From NCBI RefSeq assembly GCF_030818545.1, contig NZ_JAUTAH010000001.1:935001-999000 (forward strand): 64,000 bases of DNA. The letters are read 5' to 3'. Shown here one piece after another: positions 38,954 to 49,135 of this stretch. The notes beneath the pieces are model-generated. The model was not told where the DNA came from. It did not search any database and saw only the letters and a program-made list of their open reading frames with translations. The position numbers and the translations under genes are program-made. The DNA comes from Brevundimonas sp. SORGH_AS_0993. Its GTDB lineage: Bacteria; Pseudomonadota; Alphaproteobacteria; Caulobacterales; Caulobacteraceae. Each line of letters opens with the position of its first letter. Within the stretch, counting starts at the first letter, position 1.

Positions 38954-38980
38954 CGATTTAACGAAGTTACCTCGATTTAA
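38954..38980 (+). repeat. Direct repeat CGATTTAA, 19-bp period, before second pentapeptide gene
   Basis: CGATTTAA occurs at 38954-38961 and 38973-38980, about two helical turns apart, 37 bp upstream of the GTG start. It may be a regulator site or an AT-rich promoter in this otherwise GC-rich DNA. Confidence 0.35.
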
Positions 38981-39016
38981 GTAGGTCTGACGGGGCTTTC
39001 GAGGCATTCAGATCGC

Positions 39017-39931
39017 GTGAAACAGATCGCTGCACATATCCGCCGTCGCTCCTCCACCCTGATGGCGCTGGGTGTGGGGCTGGGCCTGGGGTTGGGCCTG
39101 ACGCTCGGCGCCGCACCCGCCTTCGCGGGCGTGGAGCTGAGTCTCCAGGATCGTGATGTCGCCCGTTCGGTCTCGCTGGGCGGCTCTTGCAACCGTTGCG
39201 AGCTGTCCGGACGCAATCTGTCCGGCGCAACCTTCACCGGCGCCAGCTTCGCCAACGCCACCCTGGTCGGCGCCAATCTGCGCGGCGCCGAGATGGTCGG
39301 CTCCAACTTCACCGGCAGCGACTTTTCCCGCGCGAACCTGACGGGCGTTCAAATCGTCGGCGCCAACTTCTCCTCGACCAATTTCACCGGCGCGTCGATG
39401 AGCGGCGTGGAAGCCCAGGGCGCCGCCTTCATCCGCAGCAATCTGAACGGCGCGGACCTGTCGGGCGGCGAACTGCACGGCGCCAACTTCAACGGCGCGG
39501 TTCTGACCCGCACCAACCTTTCGGGCGGCGAGCTTTTCGGGGCGACCCTGGCCAATGTCCGCGCGGCGGGGGCCAACTTCTCCGGTTCTGAGCTGAACGC
39601 CGCCAACCTGTCGAACGGCGACTTCACCGGCGCCATCTTCGTCGGCGCCAGCTTGGACGGCGCGCGGCTCAGCGGCGGCACCTTCGCCCGCGCGGACTTC
39701 AGCGACGCCTCTTTGCGCCGCGCAGACATTCGCGGCGCGGACCTATCGGGCGCCCGCAACCTGACCCAGGACCAGATCCAGGAGGCCTGCGGCGACGGCT
39801 CGACTCGCCTGCCGGGTCGCCTGACGGCCCAGGCCTGCCGCAGCACCCGCATTATACGGGTGTCGCCCACGCCGCCGGTTCCGCCCGTGCCGCCGAACGT
39901 GCGGAACTTCGTCGGCACCTCGCACTACTGA
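39017..39931 (+). CDS. Exported pentapeptide-repeat protein, long paralogue
   Basis: 304 residues from a GTG start. A Sec signal peptide with a Gly/Leu-rich core ends at APAFAG; a CNRC pair (Cys58, Cys61) opens a long run of some 35 pentapeptides (NLSGATFTGASFANATLVGA and so on). The same cap as in the shorter paralogue follows (LTQDQIQEACGDGSTRLPG ... AC). A Pro/Val-rich tail (SPTPPVPPVPPNV) is added. It was probably produced by duplication and repeat expansion. A periplasmic or surface structural role is likely; the function is not known. Confidence 0.85.
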   Translation: MKQIAAHIRRRSSTLMALGVGLGLGLGLTLGAAPAFAGVELSLQDRDVARSVSLGGSCNRCELSGRNLSGATFTGASFANATLVGANLRGAEMVGSNFTGSDFSRANLTGVQIVGANFSSTNFTGASMSGVEAQGAAFIRSNLNGADLSGGELHGANFNGAVLTRTNLSGGELFGATLANVRAAGANFSGSELNAANLSNGDFTGAIFVGASLDGARLSGGTFARADFSDASLRRADIRGADLSGARNLTQDQIQEACGDGSTRLPGRLTAQACRSTRIIRVSPTPPVPPVPPNVRNFVGTSHY

Positions 39932-39938
39932 CACGAAA

Positions 39939-39962
39939 AAGGGGACGCCCAGGCGTCCCCTT
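39939..39962 (-). terminator. Terminator for aspS
   Basis: AAGGGGACGC pairs with GCGTCCCCTT around a CCAG loop. On the minus strand the stem is followed by a TTTTT run, so it fits termination of aspS; it may also stop transcription from the pentapeptide gene. Confidence 0.82.
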
Positions 39963-39990
39963 CGACGTTTCCAGGTGCGGCGGCCCCCGA

Positions 39991-41823
39991 TCAGACCTTG
40001 ATCGGCGGGGCGGTTCGGATGTGCAGCTCCTTCAGCTGCCTGTCCTGCACCGGCGACGGCGCGCTCATCAGCAGGTCTTCGCCCTGCTGGTTCAGCGGGA
40101 AGGCGATCACCTCGCGGATGGCGGTCTGGCCGGCCAGCAGCATGACGATCCGGTCGATGCCGGGCGCCAAACCGCCGTGCGGCGGGGCGCCGAAGCGGAA
40201 GGCGTTCAGCATGCCGCCGAACTGCTCCTCGACCACCGAGGCGTCGTAGCCGGCGATATCGAAGGCCTTCAGCATGATCTCTGCCTTGTGGTTCCGGATC
40301 GCGCCCGAGCACAGCTCATAGCCGTTGCAGACGATGTCGTACTGATAGGCGCGGATGGTCAGCGGGTCCTGGGTCTCCAGCGCCTCCAGCCCGCCCTGCG
40401 GCATCGAGAAGGGGTTGTGGCTGAAGTCGATCTTCTTCTCCTCCTCCGACCATTCGAACATGGGGAAGTCGACGATCCAGCAGAACTTGAACTGGTCCTC
40501 GTCCACCAGCTTCAGTTCCGTGCCGACGCGGGTGCGGGCCAGGCCGGCGAACTTGGCGAAACCGGCGGGGTCGCCGGCGACGAAGAAGGCGGCGTCGCCC
40601 TGGCCCAGGCCCAGCGACGACATCAGGGCCTCGGTCGGCTCCTGACCCAGGTTCTTGGCGATGGGGCCGCCCCAGGCGCCCTGATCCTCGGACCAGAAGA
40701 TATAGCCCAGGCCCGGCTGGCCCTCGCCCTGCGCCCAGCTGTTCATGCGGTCGCAGAAGGCGCGGCTGCCCCCGGTCGGGGCCGGGATGGCCCAGACGGC
40801 GTTCTTGTCGTCGGCGCCCAGAATCTTGGCGAACAGGCCGAACCCGCCGTCGCGGAAGTGGTCCGACACCACCTGCATCTTGATCGGGTTGCGCAGGTCC
40901 GGCTTGTCCGATCCGTACCAGGCCATCGACTGGGCGTAGGTCAGGCGCTCGAAGCCCTTGTGTTCGAACGTCTCGCCGAAGTCGTTGGTGAAGGTGTGGA
41001 CGCCGTCGATGGCCGAGACGGGCTTGCCCTCGCCGAACTCCTCGAACACCCCGTGCATGACGGGCTCGATAGCGGCGAAGACGTCCTCCTGGGTGACGAA
41101 GCTCATCTCGACGTCCAGCTGGTAGAATTCCAGCGAACGGTCGGCGCGCAGGTCTTCGTCCCGGAAGCAGGGCGCGATCTGGAAGTAGCGGTCGAAGCCC
41201 GAGACCATCAGCAGCTGCTTGAACTGCTGCGGGGCCTGCGGCAGCGCATAGAATTTCTCGGGATGCAGGCGGCTGGGCACCAGGAAGTCGCGCGCGCCCT
41301 CGGGCGAGGACGCCGTCAGGATCGGCGTCTGATATTCCAGAAAGCCCTGCTGAACCATGCGATTGCGGATCGACTGGATCACCCGCGACCGCAGCACGAT
41401 GTTCTTGTGCAGGGTCTCGCGGCGCAGATCCAGGAAACGGTTCTTCAGGCGGATTTCCTCGGGGTATTCGGGTTCGCCGAAGACCGGCAGCGGCAGTTCG
41501 GCGGCTTCCGACAGGACTTCGACGCCCTGGACCCGCACCTCGATCTCGCCGGTCGGCAGGTTGGGGTTCACCACCGAGGCGTCGCGCGACACGACCTCGC
41601 CGTCCACCTTGATAACGCTTTCGGCGCGCAGGCGTTCGACGGCGGCGAAGCCGGGCGTCTCGGGGTGCAGCACCAACTGCGTCAGGCCGTAGTGGTCGCG
41701 CAGGTCGATGAACAGCAGGCCGCCGTGGTCGCGCTTGCGGTGGACCCAGCCCGACAGCCGGACGTTCGCGCCCGCGTCCGTCGAACGGAGGGCGCCGCAG
41801 GTATGGGTGCGATAGGCGTGCAT
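39991..41823 (-). CDS. aspS: Aspartyl-tRNA synthetase
   Basis: A 610-residue class II synthetase of the bacterial type. The N-terminal OB-fold anticodon-binding domain ([24 protein letters not shown]), motif 2 ([16 protein letters not shown] through [11 protein letters not shown]) and motif 3 ([13 protein letters not shown]) are present, plus the GAD insertion domain. The ATG at 41823 gives the usual [12 protein letters not shown] start. Whether it also charges tRNA-Asn cannot be told without knowing if asnS exists. Confidence 0.96.
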   Translation of the reverse strand: MHAYRTHTCGALRSTDAGANVRLSGWVHRKRDHGGLLFIDLRDHYGLTQLVLHPETPGFAAVERLRAESVIKVDGEVVSRDASVVNPNLPTGEIEVRVQGVEVLSEAAELPLPVFGEPEYPEEIRLKNRFLDLRRETLHKNIVLRSRVIQSIRNRMVQQGFLEYQTPILTASSPEGARDFLVPSRLHPEKFYALPQAPQQFKQLLMVSGFDRYFQIAPCFRDEDLRADRSLEFYQLDVEMSFVTQEDVFAAIEPVMHGVFEEFGEGKPVSAIDGVHTFTNDFGETFEHKGFERLTYAQSMAWYGSDKPDLRNPIKMQVVSDHFRDGGFGLFAKILGADDKNAVWAIPAPTGGSRAFCDRMNSWAQGEGQPGLGYIFWSEDQGAWGGPIAKNLGQEPTEALMSSLGLGQGDAAFFVAGDPAGFAKFAGLARTRVGTELKLVDEDQFKFCWIVDFPMFEWSEEEKKIDFSHNPFSMPQGGLEALETQDPLTIRAYQYDIVCNGYELCSGAIRNHKAEIMLKAFDIAGYDASVVEEQFGGMLNAFRFGAPPHGGLAPGIDRIVMLLAGQTAIREVIAFPLNQQGEDLLMSAPSPVQDRQLKELHIRTAPPIKV

Positions 41824-41972
41824 GAGAATCGTCTGGACTGAGCCGCGCGCGCGGCGAAAATCGGAAGCGGCGTAGGGCGCATCATCCCCCCCGAAAGTCA
41901 AGGTTTACGCCGTTGCAAAGCCTGCTTAAGCGCGCGATAGCCAAGGGCTGCTTCGCTGAAAAGGCCGTCCCC

Positions 41973-42260
41973 ATGTTCGTCGTCACCATCACCTACACCC
42001 AGCCGATCGAAGCCATCGAGGCCCGAACGGTCGAGCATCGGGCCTGGGTGGATCAGCAGGTCGCCGACGGCCTGATCATCGCGGCAGGGCCGATGGTGCC
42101 GCGCACCGGCGGCATCCTGATCGTGCGCAGCGGCGTGACCAAGGACGAACTGGAGACGCTGCTGAAGGCTGATCCGTTCCAGGTTCACGGCCTGGCCGAC
42201 TATGCCGTGACCGAGTTCAACGCGGGCAAGCGCAACGCCGCCTTGGAACCCTTCGTCTGA
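41973..42260 (+). CDS. YciI-like protein
   Basis: A 95-residue protein of the YciI/YCII dimeric alpha-beta barrel family. The conserved His and Asp lie in EHRAWVDQQVADGLIIAAGP, and the C-terminal DPFQVHGLADYAVTEF matches the family. The function of most members is unknown. The ATG at 41973 is preferred to the TTG at 41913. It is divergent from aspS. Confidence 0.82.
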   Translation: MFVVTITYTQPIEAIEARTVEHRAWVDQQVADGLIIAAGPMVPRTGGILIVRSGVTKDELETLLKADPFQVHGLADYAVTEFNAGKRNAALEPFV

Positions 42261-42347
42261 ATTTCATCCACAGGCCGCGCCGACGCTCCCCGGAACCAAC
42301 AGCGCGGGACGGACGCGGTTAACGCCCCCGTCTGCTAGACACGCCCC

Positions 42348-43016
42348 ATGTCCGCGCCCGACGTCAGGATCAGGGAGCAGCTCCGTCTGCCGTTGGAACG
42401 TCCCGTCGCGGACGCCGCCTTCGTTGTGTCCGACAGCAACGCCGAGGCCGTGCGGACCCTGGCCGCCTGGCCCGACGGGGCGGGGGCCGTCATGGCCCTC
42501 CACGGCCCGGCCGGCACGGGCAAGAGCCGTCTGGCCGCCCTCTGGGCCGAACGGGTCGGCGCCCTGCCCCTTCACGGCGGCGAGGCCGCCCTGATCGATC
42601 CGCTGGAGCTGGAGGGTCGGCTTGTCCTCCTGGACTGCGCCGACGAGGCGGACGACGAGACCCTGTTTCACCTGATCAATCTGGCCCATGCGGCGGGCGG
42701 CGCCTTGTTGCTGGTCGCCCGTGCGGCGCCGCGCGACTGGATCGTGGGCCTGCCCGACCTCCGGTCTCGCCTGAACGCGGTGCGCGCCGTGACTCTGGCG
42801 GCGCCGGACGATGCGGTTCTTTCGGCCATCCTGCGCGCGCGTTTCGCCGAGCGCAGCATCACCCCTTCGGACGACCTGATAGACTATCTGGTGCGCCGTC
42901 TGGACCGTTCGGCCGAGGCCGCCGCCCGCCTCGTCGCACGACTGGACGCCCTGCACCGCCCCGTCACCCGCGCCCTGGCCCGCGAAGTCCTGGAGAAGCT
43001 GGACGAGGCCGAATAG
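42348..43016 (+). CDS. hdaA: HdaA-type DnaA-related regulator of replication initiation
   Basis: A 222-residue AAA+ protein resembling DnaA domain III. Near its N-terminus QLRLPL (residues 11-16) is a beta-clamp binding motif of Hda type; Walker A is GPAGTGKS (53-60). In Caulobacter, HdaA with the clamp promotes ATP hydrolysis by DnaA to prevent over-initiation. The canonical Walker B is modified ([10 protein letters not shown]). It lies 68 bp upstream of ppk on the same strand. Confidence 0.87.
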   Translation: MSAPDVRIREQLRLPLERPVADAAFVVSDSNAEAVRTLAAWPDGAGAVMALHGPAGTGKSRLAALWAERVGALPLHGGEAALIDPLELEGRLVLLDCADEADDETLFHLINLAHAAGGALLLVARAAPRDWIVGLPDLRSRLNAVRAVTLAAPDDAVLSAILRARFAERSITPSDDLIDYLVRRLDRSAEAAARLVARLDALHRPVTRALAREVLEKLDEAE

Positions 43017-43084
43017 AGATCGACGACGCCACATTTTGTCGCTCCGCGCTTGCGGCCGTCACAGACGCGCGCGAGAACCGTCGC

Positions 43085-45301
43085 ATGACCGACGCCGCGA
43101 TCCACGACGCCACCCGAGGTGAAGAAGTTCCCGCCTCGCGCGCCCCCCAACTGGCGCTGAACGAGGAGTTGATCGCCTCTCCCGCGCGCTTCTTCAACCG
43201 CGAGACATCGTGGCTGGCCTTCAACGAGCGCGTGCTGGAGGAGGCGGCCAATTCCAACCATCCGCTGCTGGAGCGGCTGCGCTTCCTGTCGATCTCGGCC
43301 AATAATCTGGACGAGTTCTTCATGACCCGCGTTGCGGGCCTGAAGGGGCAGCAGCGCGAACGGGTGCGCGTCCTCTCGGCCGACGGCCTGACGCCCGCCG
43401 AGCAGCTGGAGCGGATCAACGTCGCCGCCGGCGAATTGATGGCCGAACAGCAGCTGCGCTGGCGGCAGCTTCAGAAGGAACTGTCCACCGCCGGCATAGA
43501 GGTCGTGGATCGGCCCAAGATCACCAAGACCGAACGCGATCGGCTGGAGCCCGAGTTCCTGAACCAGCTGTTCGCCGTCCTGACGCCCCTGGCCATCGAC
43601 CCGGCCCACCCCTTCCCCTTCCTGCCGAACCTGGGCTTCTCCTTGGCGCTGAAGCTGAAGCGGAAGGGCGAGGCCAAGACCTTCTACGCCCTTGTGCCCG
43701 TCCCGACCCAGGTGCGCCGCTTCTGGGAACTGCCGACCGACGGTCGCTCCACGCCGGGCCGCAAGCGGTTCATCACGCTGGAAAACGTGCTGCTGCTGTT
43801 CATCGACCACCTCTTCCCCGGCTGCGAGGTGCTGGAAAAGGGCGTGCTGCGCCTGATCCGCGATTCCGACATCGAGATCGAGGAAGAGGCCGAGGACCTG
43901 GTGCTGGAGTTCGAGGAGGCGCTGAAGCAGCGTCGCCTGGGCTCGGTCGTGCGGGTCAAGATCGAAGCCTCCATGCCCGCCGATCTGCGCGACTTCATCG
44001 TGGGCGAGCTTGAGGCCGCGCCTCAGGACGTGGTGCTCGTCGACGGGATGTTGGGCCTCGCCCAGCTGTCGGAACTGATCCCCGGCGGTCATCCGGACCT
44101 GAAGTTCCGCGCCTACGAGCCCCGCTACCCCGAGCGGGTGCGCGACTTCGGCGGCGACATCTTCGCGGCCGTGCGCGAAAAGGACATGCTGATCCACCAC
44201 CCGTTCGAGAGTTTCGACGTGGTGGTGCAGTTCCTGCGGCAGGCGGCGCGCGATCCGAACGTCATCGCCATCAAACAGACGCTGTATCGCACCTCCAAGG
44301 ACAGCCCCATCGTCGCCGCCCTGATCGAGGCGGCCGAGAACGGCAAGAACGTCACCGCCCTGGTCGAGCTGAAGGCCCGCTTCGACGAGGAGGCCAACCT
44401 GCGCTGGGCCCGCGCCATGGAGCGGGCGGGCGTCCATGTCGTCTTCGGCTTCGTGGAGTACAAGACCCACGCCAAGCTCAGCGTCGTCGTCCGGCGCGAG
44501 GGCGAGGGCCTGCGGACCTACTGCCACTTCGGCACCGGCAACTATCACCCGGTCACGGCCAAGATTTACACCGACCTGTCGCTGTTCAGCTGCGACCCCA
44601 TGCTGGGCCGCGACGCCAGCCGGGTGTTCAACTACATCACCGGCTATGCGACGCCCGATACGCTGGAGGCCCTGGTCGTCTCGCCCCTGAACATGAAGTC
44701 GACCCTGATCGAACTGATCGGCAAGGAGATGTCGGCCGCCGCCATGGGCAAGCCGGCCGCCATCTGGGTCAAGCTGAACGCCCTGGTCGATCCCGAGATC
44801 ATCGACGCCCTCTATCGCGCCAGCCAGTGGGGGGTGCGGATCGACCTGGTCGTGCGCGGCATCTGCTGTCTGCGCCCCGGCGTCGTCGGCCTGTCGGAGA
44901 ATATCCGCGTCAAGTCGATCGTCGGCCGCTTCCTGGAACACAGTCGGATTGTCTGTTTCGCCAACGGCAAGGACCTGCCCCACGACAAGGCCAAGGTCTT
45001 CATTTCCTCGGCCGACTGGATGACCCGCAACCTGGACCGGCGGGTGGAGGTCATGACGCCCATCCGCAACGCCACCGTACACGACCAGGTGCTGGACCAG
45101 ATCATGGTCGCCAATCTGAAGGACGACGCCCAAAGCTGGGTGCTGGATTCCGAAGGGCGCTACACCCGCGTCACCCCGGCCGACCCCGAACGGCCTTTCT
45201 CGGCGCACAAATACTTCATGACCAACCCCAGCCTCTCGGGACGTGGCCGCAAGGTGAAAACCCTGCCCGCCGTGTTGCGCTACGAGCGCCCCGGTCGCTG
45301 A
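43085..45301 (+). CDS. ppk: Polyphosphate kinase 1
   Basis: A 738-residue PPK1 that polymerises ATP gamma-phosphate into polyphosphate. The N-terminal [17 protein letters not shown], the [23 protein letters not shown] block and the catalytic His regions ([29 protein letters not shown]) are intact. Its stop overlaps the ppx start (TGATG), showing a synthesis/degradation operon. Confidence 0.95.
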   Translation: MTDAAIHDATRGEEVPASRAPQLALNEELIASPARFFNRETSWLAFNERVLEEAANSNHPLLERLRFLSISANNLDEFFMTRVAGLKGQQRERVRVLSADGLTPAEQLERINVAAGELMAEQQLRWRQLQKELSTAGIEVVDRPKITKTERDRLEPEFLNQLFAVLTPLAIDPAHPFPFLPNLGFSLALKLKRKGEAKTFYALVPVPTQVRRFWELPTDGRSTPGRKRFITLENVLLLFIDHLFPGCEVLEKGVLRLIRDSDIEIEEEAEDLVLEFEEALKQRRLGSVVRVKIEASMPADLRDFIVGELEAAPQDVVLVDGMLGLAQLSELIPGGHPDLKFRAYEPRYPERVRDFGGDIFAAVREKDMLIHHPFESFDVVVQFLRQAARDPNVIAIKQTLYRTSKDSPIVAALIEAAENGKNVTALVELKARFDEEANLRWARAMERAGVHVVFGFVEYKTHAKLSVVVRREGEGLRTYCHFGTGNYHPVTAKIYTDLSLFSCDPMLGRDASRVFNYITGYATPDTLEALVVSPLNMKSTLIELIGKEMSAAAMGKPAAIWVKLNALVDPEIIDALYRASQWGVRIDLVVRGICCLRPGVVGLSENIRVKSIVGRFLEHSRIVCFANGKDLPHDKAKVFISSADWMTRNLDRRVEVMTPIRNATVHDQVLDQIMVANLKDDAQSWVLDSEGRYTRVTPADPERPFSAHKYFMTNPSLSGRGRKVKTLPAVLRYERPGR

Positions 45302-46803
45302 TGCCCGATCCGACGCTTACCGGCCGCGACGTCGCGGCCATCGACATCGGCTCCAACTCGGTCCGCCTGGTCCTCTATCGGCTGGAAGGCCGCGCCGTCT
45401 GGACCGTGTTCAACGAGAAGGTGCTGGCGGGCCTGGGCCGCGATCTGCCGACCACCGGCCGCCTGTCGGTCGAGGGGGTGAGCATGGCGATGACGGCCCT
45501 GCGCCGTTTCGCCGCCGTGCTGGAAGGCGTGCGACCCGACGCGACCCTGATCGCCGCCACCGCCGCCGTGCGCGAGGCCCAGGACGGCCCCGAGTTCTGC
45601 CAGCGCGTCGCCGCCGAGACCGGGCTGAACATTCGCGTCCTGTCGGGCGAGGAAGAGGCCAAATTCGCCGCCATGGGCGTCCTGGCCGGCGCGCCCCTGG
45701 CGCACGGCGTCTCGGCCGACATGGGGGGCTCCAGCCTGGAGCTGACCCAGTTAAAGGGCCTGAAGACGCTGAAAGGCGGCCCAGGACAGGGCCTGACCCT
45801 GCCGCTCGGGCCTTTCGCCCTGGCCGACGGCGGCGGTTTCGACGCCGACAGAGTCAGAAGCTGCATCGACCAGAAGCTGAAGCCGATCGCCTCGCGGTTC
45901 CGGACTGATCGGCTTTACGCCGTCGGCGGCGCCTGGCGCACCCTGGCCCAGGTTCACATGGCGTTGAAATCCTATCCGCTGAAGGTGGTGCATCAGTATC
46001 AGATTTCCGCGGACGAGGCGCTGGAGACCGCGCGGCTGGTGTCCCGGCAATCCGCCGGCAGCCTGGCGAAACTGCCCGGCGTCTCCAAGACCCGCGCCGA
46101 GACCCTGCCCTACGCCGGCCTGGTGCTGGAGGGGCTGATCAGACATCTGGGTCTCAAACAGATCGAAATGTCCGCCTGGGGAGTCCGCGAAGGTCTGCTA
46201 TTCGAAACCCTGGATCCGGCGACCCGCACGGCGGACCCTCTGTTGGCGGGGTGCGCGGCCCTGGGCGGGCGTCAGGGCGTGGCGCCGGCCCTGCCGGGCG
46301 CCCTGAAAGGCTGGATTGGCGATATCGTCGCGGCCCTGCCCTCCGTCTTCGGCGCCAAGCGGGACGACGTGCTGACGGACGCCGCCTGTCGCCTGGCGGA
46401 CCTGGGGGCGCGACTGCACCCTGACCATCGTCTGGAACTGGTCTTCGACCAGGTTCTCCGAGCGCCGGTGGCGGGAATCAGCCACGCCGAACGCGCCTTC
46501 CTGGCCAGCGCCCTGAACGCCCGCTATGGCGGCGGCCCCGCCACGCCCCAGCCCGAGGTCATCGACCGGCTGCTGCACGACGACGCCGCAAGGCGCGCCC
46601 GCGCCCTGGGCCTGGCCATCCGCCTGGCCTGCGACCTGTCGGGCCGCTCGCCGCAACTGCTGGCCAATGCGACGGCCAAGGTGAAGGGCGGCGACCTGCG
46701 CCTGACCGCCGCCAAAGGCTACGCCGACGTGCTTCTGGGCGAACAGACCCGCAAACGCGCCAAGGCCCTGGCCGAGGCGATGGAGTTGGGCCTGAACATC
46801 TAA
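45301..46803 (+). CDS. ppx: Exopolyphosphatase, Ppx/GppA family
   Basis: A 500-residue protein with the ASKHA-fold phosphate motif AAIDIGSNSVRLVLY at the N-terminus, the SGEEEAKFAAMG block and the second phosphate loop ADMGGSSLEL. A C-terminal HD-like helical region follows. It degrades polyphosphate and may act on pppGpp. It is translationally coupled to ppk. Confidence 0.93.
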   Translation: MPDPTLTGRDVAAIDIGSNSVRLVLYRLEGRAVWTVFNEKVLAGLGRDLPTTGRLSVEGVSMAMTALRRFAAVLEGVRPDATLIAATAAVREAQDGPEFCQRVAAETGLNIRVLSGEEEAKFAAMGVLAGAPLAHGVSADMGGSSLELTQLKGLKTLKGGPGQGLTLPLGPFALADGGGFDADRVRSCIDQKLKPIASRFRTDRLYAVGGAWRTLAQVHMALKSYPLKVVHQYQISADEALETARLVSRQSAGSLAKLPGVSKTRAETLPYAGLVLEGLIRHLGLKQIEMSAWGVREGLLFETLDPATRTADPLLAGCAALGGRQGVAPALPGALKGWIGDIVAALPSVFGAKRDDVLTDAACRLADLGARLHPDHRLELVFDQVLRAPVAGISHAERAFLASALNARYGGGPATPQPEVIDRLLHDDAARRARALGLAIRLACDLSGRSPQLLANATAKVKGGDLRLTAAKGYADVLLGEQTRKRAKALAEAMELGLNI

Positions 46804-46844
46804 GTTCGACCAAAGGATCGCTCCCTCGCCGCGCGCTTGGAGGC

Positions 46845-47996
46845 TTACCCCTCGATCTCGACCACCTCGACGCGGGGGCCGTTCAGAACCAGGGCGATCT
46901 CCCCGCGCTTCAGCTTCAGCGCATCCTCTCCGAACAACTGTCGACGCCAGCCCTTCATGGCCTCCACGTCCGCCGCGTCATTGACGGCGATCTTCTCCAG
47001 ATCGGCCGAGGTGGCGATCAGTTTGGAGGCCACGCCCGCATTGTCGCTCTTGGCCTTCAGCAGCACCTTCAGCAGTTCGACCACCGAGGGCGGGGCCGGC
47101 TGGCGGTGGGCGGGGCGTTCCATCTCGGGGGCATGGGCCTCGGGGTCGGCCAGAACCCGCTTCAGCTCGTCCGCCAGCTCCAGCCCCAGGCGCGAACCGC
47201 CGAAACCCTTGGGCACCGAGCGAAGGCGGTTGAAGGCGTCCGGGTCGGTCGGGGTCTGCTGGGCGATCTCGTCCACGCCCTCGTCCTTCAGGATACGGCC
47301 GCGGGGCTGGTCCCGCTCCTGGGCCGCCCGCTCGCGCCAGACGGCGACGGCCTTGAAGGCGGCCAGGTACTTGGCCGAGAACTTCTTGGGCTTCAGCCGC
47401 CTCCAGGCGTTTTCGGGATTGGTGTCGTACAAGGCCGGATCGGTCAGGCTCTCCATTTCCGACATCACCCAGTCCAGCCGCCCTTCCTTCTGCAGCCGGT
47501 CGCGCAGCTTGGGATACAGCGCCGCCAGGTGGGTCACGTCGCCCAGGGCGTAGACCAACTGGTTCTCTGACAGCGGACGCCGCGCCCAGTCAGTGAACCG
47601 GCTGCCCTTGTCCACCTCGATCCGCAGCGTCTGCCGGACCAGCGAATCATAGGCCACCTGTTCGCCGAAACCGGCCGCCATAGCCGCGACCTGGGTGTCG
47701 AACAGGGGCTTGGGCATGGCGCCCAGCCGCACGAAAATCTCGACGTCCTGCCGGCAGGCGTGGAAGACCTTGACGATCTTTTCGTCGCGCAGCAGGTCCA
47801 GGAACGGCTCCAGGTCCAGCCCCTCGGCCATCGGGTCGATGATGGCGGCGTGTTCGGCCGTGGCGGCCTGGATCAGGCACAGCCGGGGCCAGTAGGTCGT
47901 TTCCCGCATGAACTCGGTGTCGACCGTGATGAAGGGGGCGGAGGATACGCGGGCGCAGAACTCGGCCAGCGCCTCATTGGTGGTGATCGGCGTCAT
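46845..47996 (-). CDS. rnd: Ribonuclease D
   Basis: A 383-residue 3'-5' exoribonuclease for tRNA maturation. The DEDD core is shown by FITVDTEFMRETTYWPRLCLIQ, the VFHACRQDVEIF segment and NQLVYALGDVTHLAALY; an HRDC domain follows (AVWRERAAQERDQPRGRILKDE). The ATG at 47996 gives the usual N-terminus. It is divergent from purM, with 79 bp between starts. Confidence 0.94.
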   Translation of the reverse strand: MTPITTNEALAEFCARVSSAPFITVDTEFMRETTYWPRLCLIQAATAEHAAIIDPMAEGLDLEPFLDLLRDEKIVKVFHACRQDVEIFVRLGAMPKPLFDTQVAAMAAGFGEQVAYDSLVRQTLRIEVDKGSRFTDWARRPLSENQLVYALGDVTHLAALYPKLRDRLQKEGRLDWVMSEMESLTDPALYDTNPENAWRRLKPKKFSAKYLAAFKAVAVWRERAAQERDQPRGRILKDEGVDEIAQQTPTDPDAFNRLRSVPKGFGGSRLGLELADELKRVLADPEAHAPEMERPAHRQPAPPSVVELLKVLLKAKSDNAGVASKLIATSADLEKIAVNDAADVEAMKGWRRQLFGEDALKLKRGEIALVLNGPRVEVVEIEG

Positions 47997-48075
47997 TCCG
48001 GTGCTATAGCCCCTCGCAACCCATCTGTGGCAAGAGCCGCGCTGCATTTCCGCCCCGATTCCAGGCCCAATACTC

Positions 48076-49113
48076 ATGAGCGACACCCAAAAGCCTCTCG
48101 AAAACGGCCTGACCTACGCCGATGCAGGCGTGGACATCGACGCAGGCGAGATGCTGGTCGAACATATCAAGCCCCTGGCCAAGTCCACGGCGCGACCGGG
48201 ATCGGAGCCTTCGCTGGGCGGTTTCGGCGCCCTGTTCGACCTGAAGGCCGCCGGGTTCGAGGACCCGCTGATCGTCTCGACCACCGACGGCGTCGGCACC
48301 AAGCTGAAGATCGCCATCGAGACCGGCCGTCACGACGGCGTCGGCGTCGACCTGGTGGCCATGTGCGTCAACGATCTGCTGGCCCAGGGCGCCGAGCCGC
48401 TGCTGTTCCTCGACTATTACGCCACCGGACGGCTAGAGATCGACGCCGCCCGCCGCGTCGTCGCCGGCATCGCCGAAGGCTGCCGGCAGGCCGGGGCCGC
48501 CCTGGTCGGCGGCGAGACGGCCGAAATGCCGGGCATGTACACCGAGGGCGACTACGACCTGGCGGGCTTCAGCCTGGGCGCCGTCGAGCGCGGTCACGCC
48601 CTGCCCTATCTGGATCGTCAGGCGGCCGGCGACGTCATCATCGGCCTGGCCTCCACCGGCCCGCACTCGAACGGCTATTCGCTGGTCCGCAAGGTGGTCG
48701 AGAAGTCGGGCCTGGCCTGGGGCGACGACGCCCCCTTCGCCAAGGACCGCTCCCTGGCCCAGGCCCTGATGGAGCCGACCCGCATCTATGTGAAGCCGGT
48801 CCTGCCGATCATGAAGGCGGGCCTGGTCAAGGGCGCGGCCCACATCACCGGTGGCGGCCTGATCGAGAACCCGCCGCGCTGCATCGCCGAGGGGCTTCAG
48901 GCCAGGTTCGACTGGGACGCCTGGCCCATGCCCGCCGTCTTCCAGTGGCTGGCCGAGACGGGCGGGATCAGCGACCACGAGATGCGCCGCACGTTCAACT
49001 GCGGCGTCGGCTTCATCCTGATCGTCGCCCCCGAAAACGCCGAGCCGGTGCTGGCCGCCCTGCTCAACGCGGGCGAAGTGGCCTTCGTCTGCGGCCAACT
49101 GGAAGCGGCCTGA
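48076..49113 (+). CDS. purM: Phosphoribosylformylglycinamidine cyclo-ligase
   Basis: A 345-residue AIR synthetase, fifth step of purine synthesis. [13 protein letters not shown] at the N-terminus, [21 protein letters not shown] and [11 protein letters not shown] are diagnostic. PurN lies 1.8 kb away, with a peptidase gene on the opposite strand between them. Confidence 0.96.
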   Translation: MSDTQKPLENGLTYADAGVDIDAGEMLVEHIKPLAKSTARPGSEPSLGGFGALFDLKAAGFEDPLIVSTTDGVGTKLKIAIETGRHDGVGVDLVAMCVNDLLAQGAEPLLFLDYYATGRLEIDAARRVVAGIAEGCRQAGAALVGGETAEMPGMYTEGDYDLAGFSLGAVERGHALPYLDRQAAGDVIIGLASTGPHSNGYSLVRKVVEKSGLAWGDDAPFAKDRSLAQALMEPTRIYVKPVLPIMKAGLVKGAAHITGGGLIENPPRCIAEGLQARFDWDAWPMPAVFQWLAETGGISDHEMRRTFNCGVGFILIVAPENAEPVLAALLNAGEVAFVCGQLEAA

Positions 49114-49135
49114 GCCGCCTCCAGCCCGTTCGGGC

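Noticed and set aside
42884-45208. 774-codon open frame antisense to ppk
   Set aside because: Antisense shadow; ppk is intact and well supported on the plus strand.
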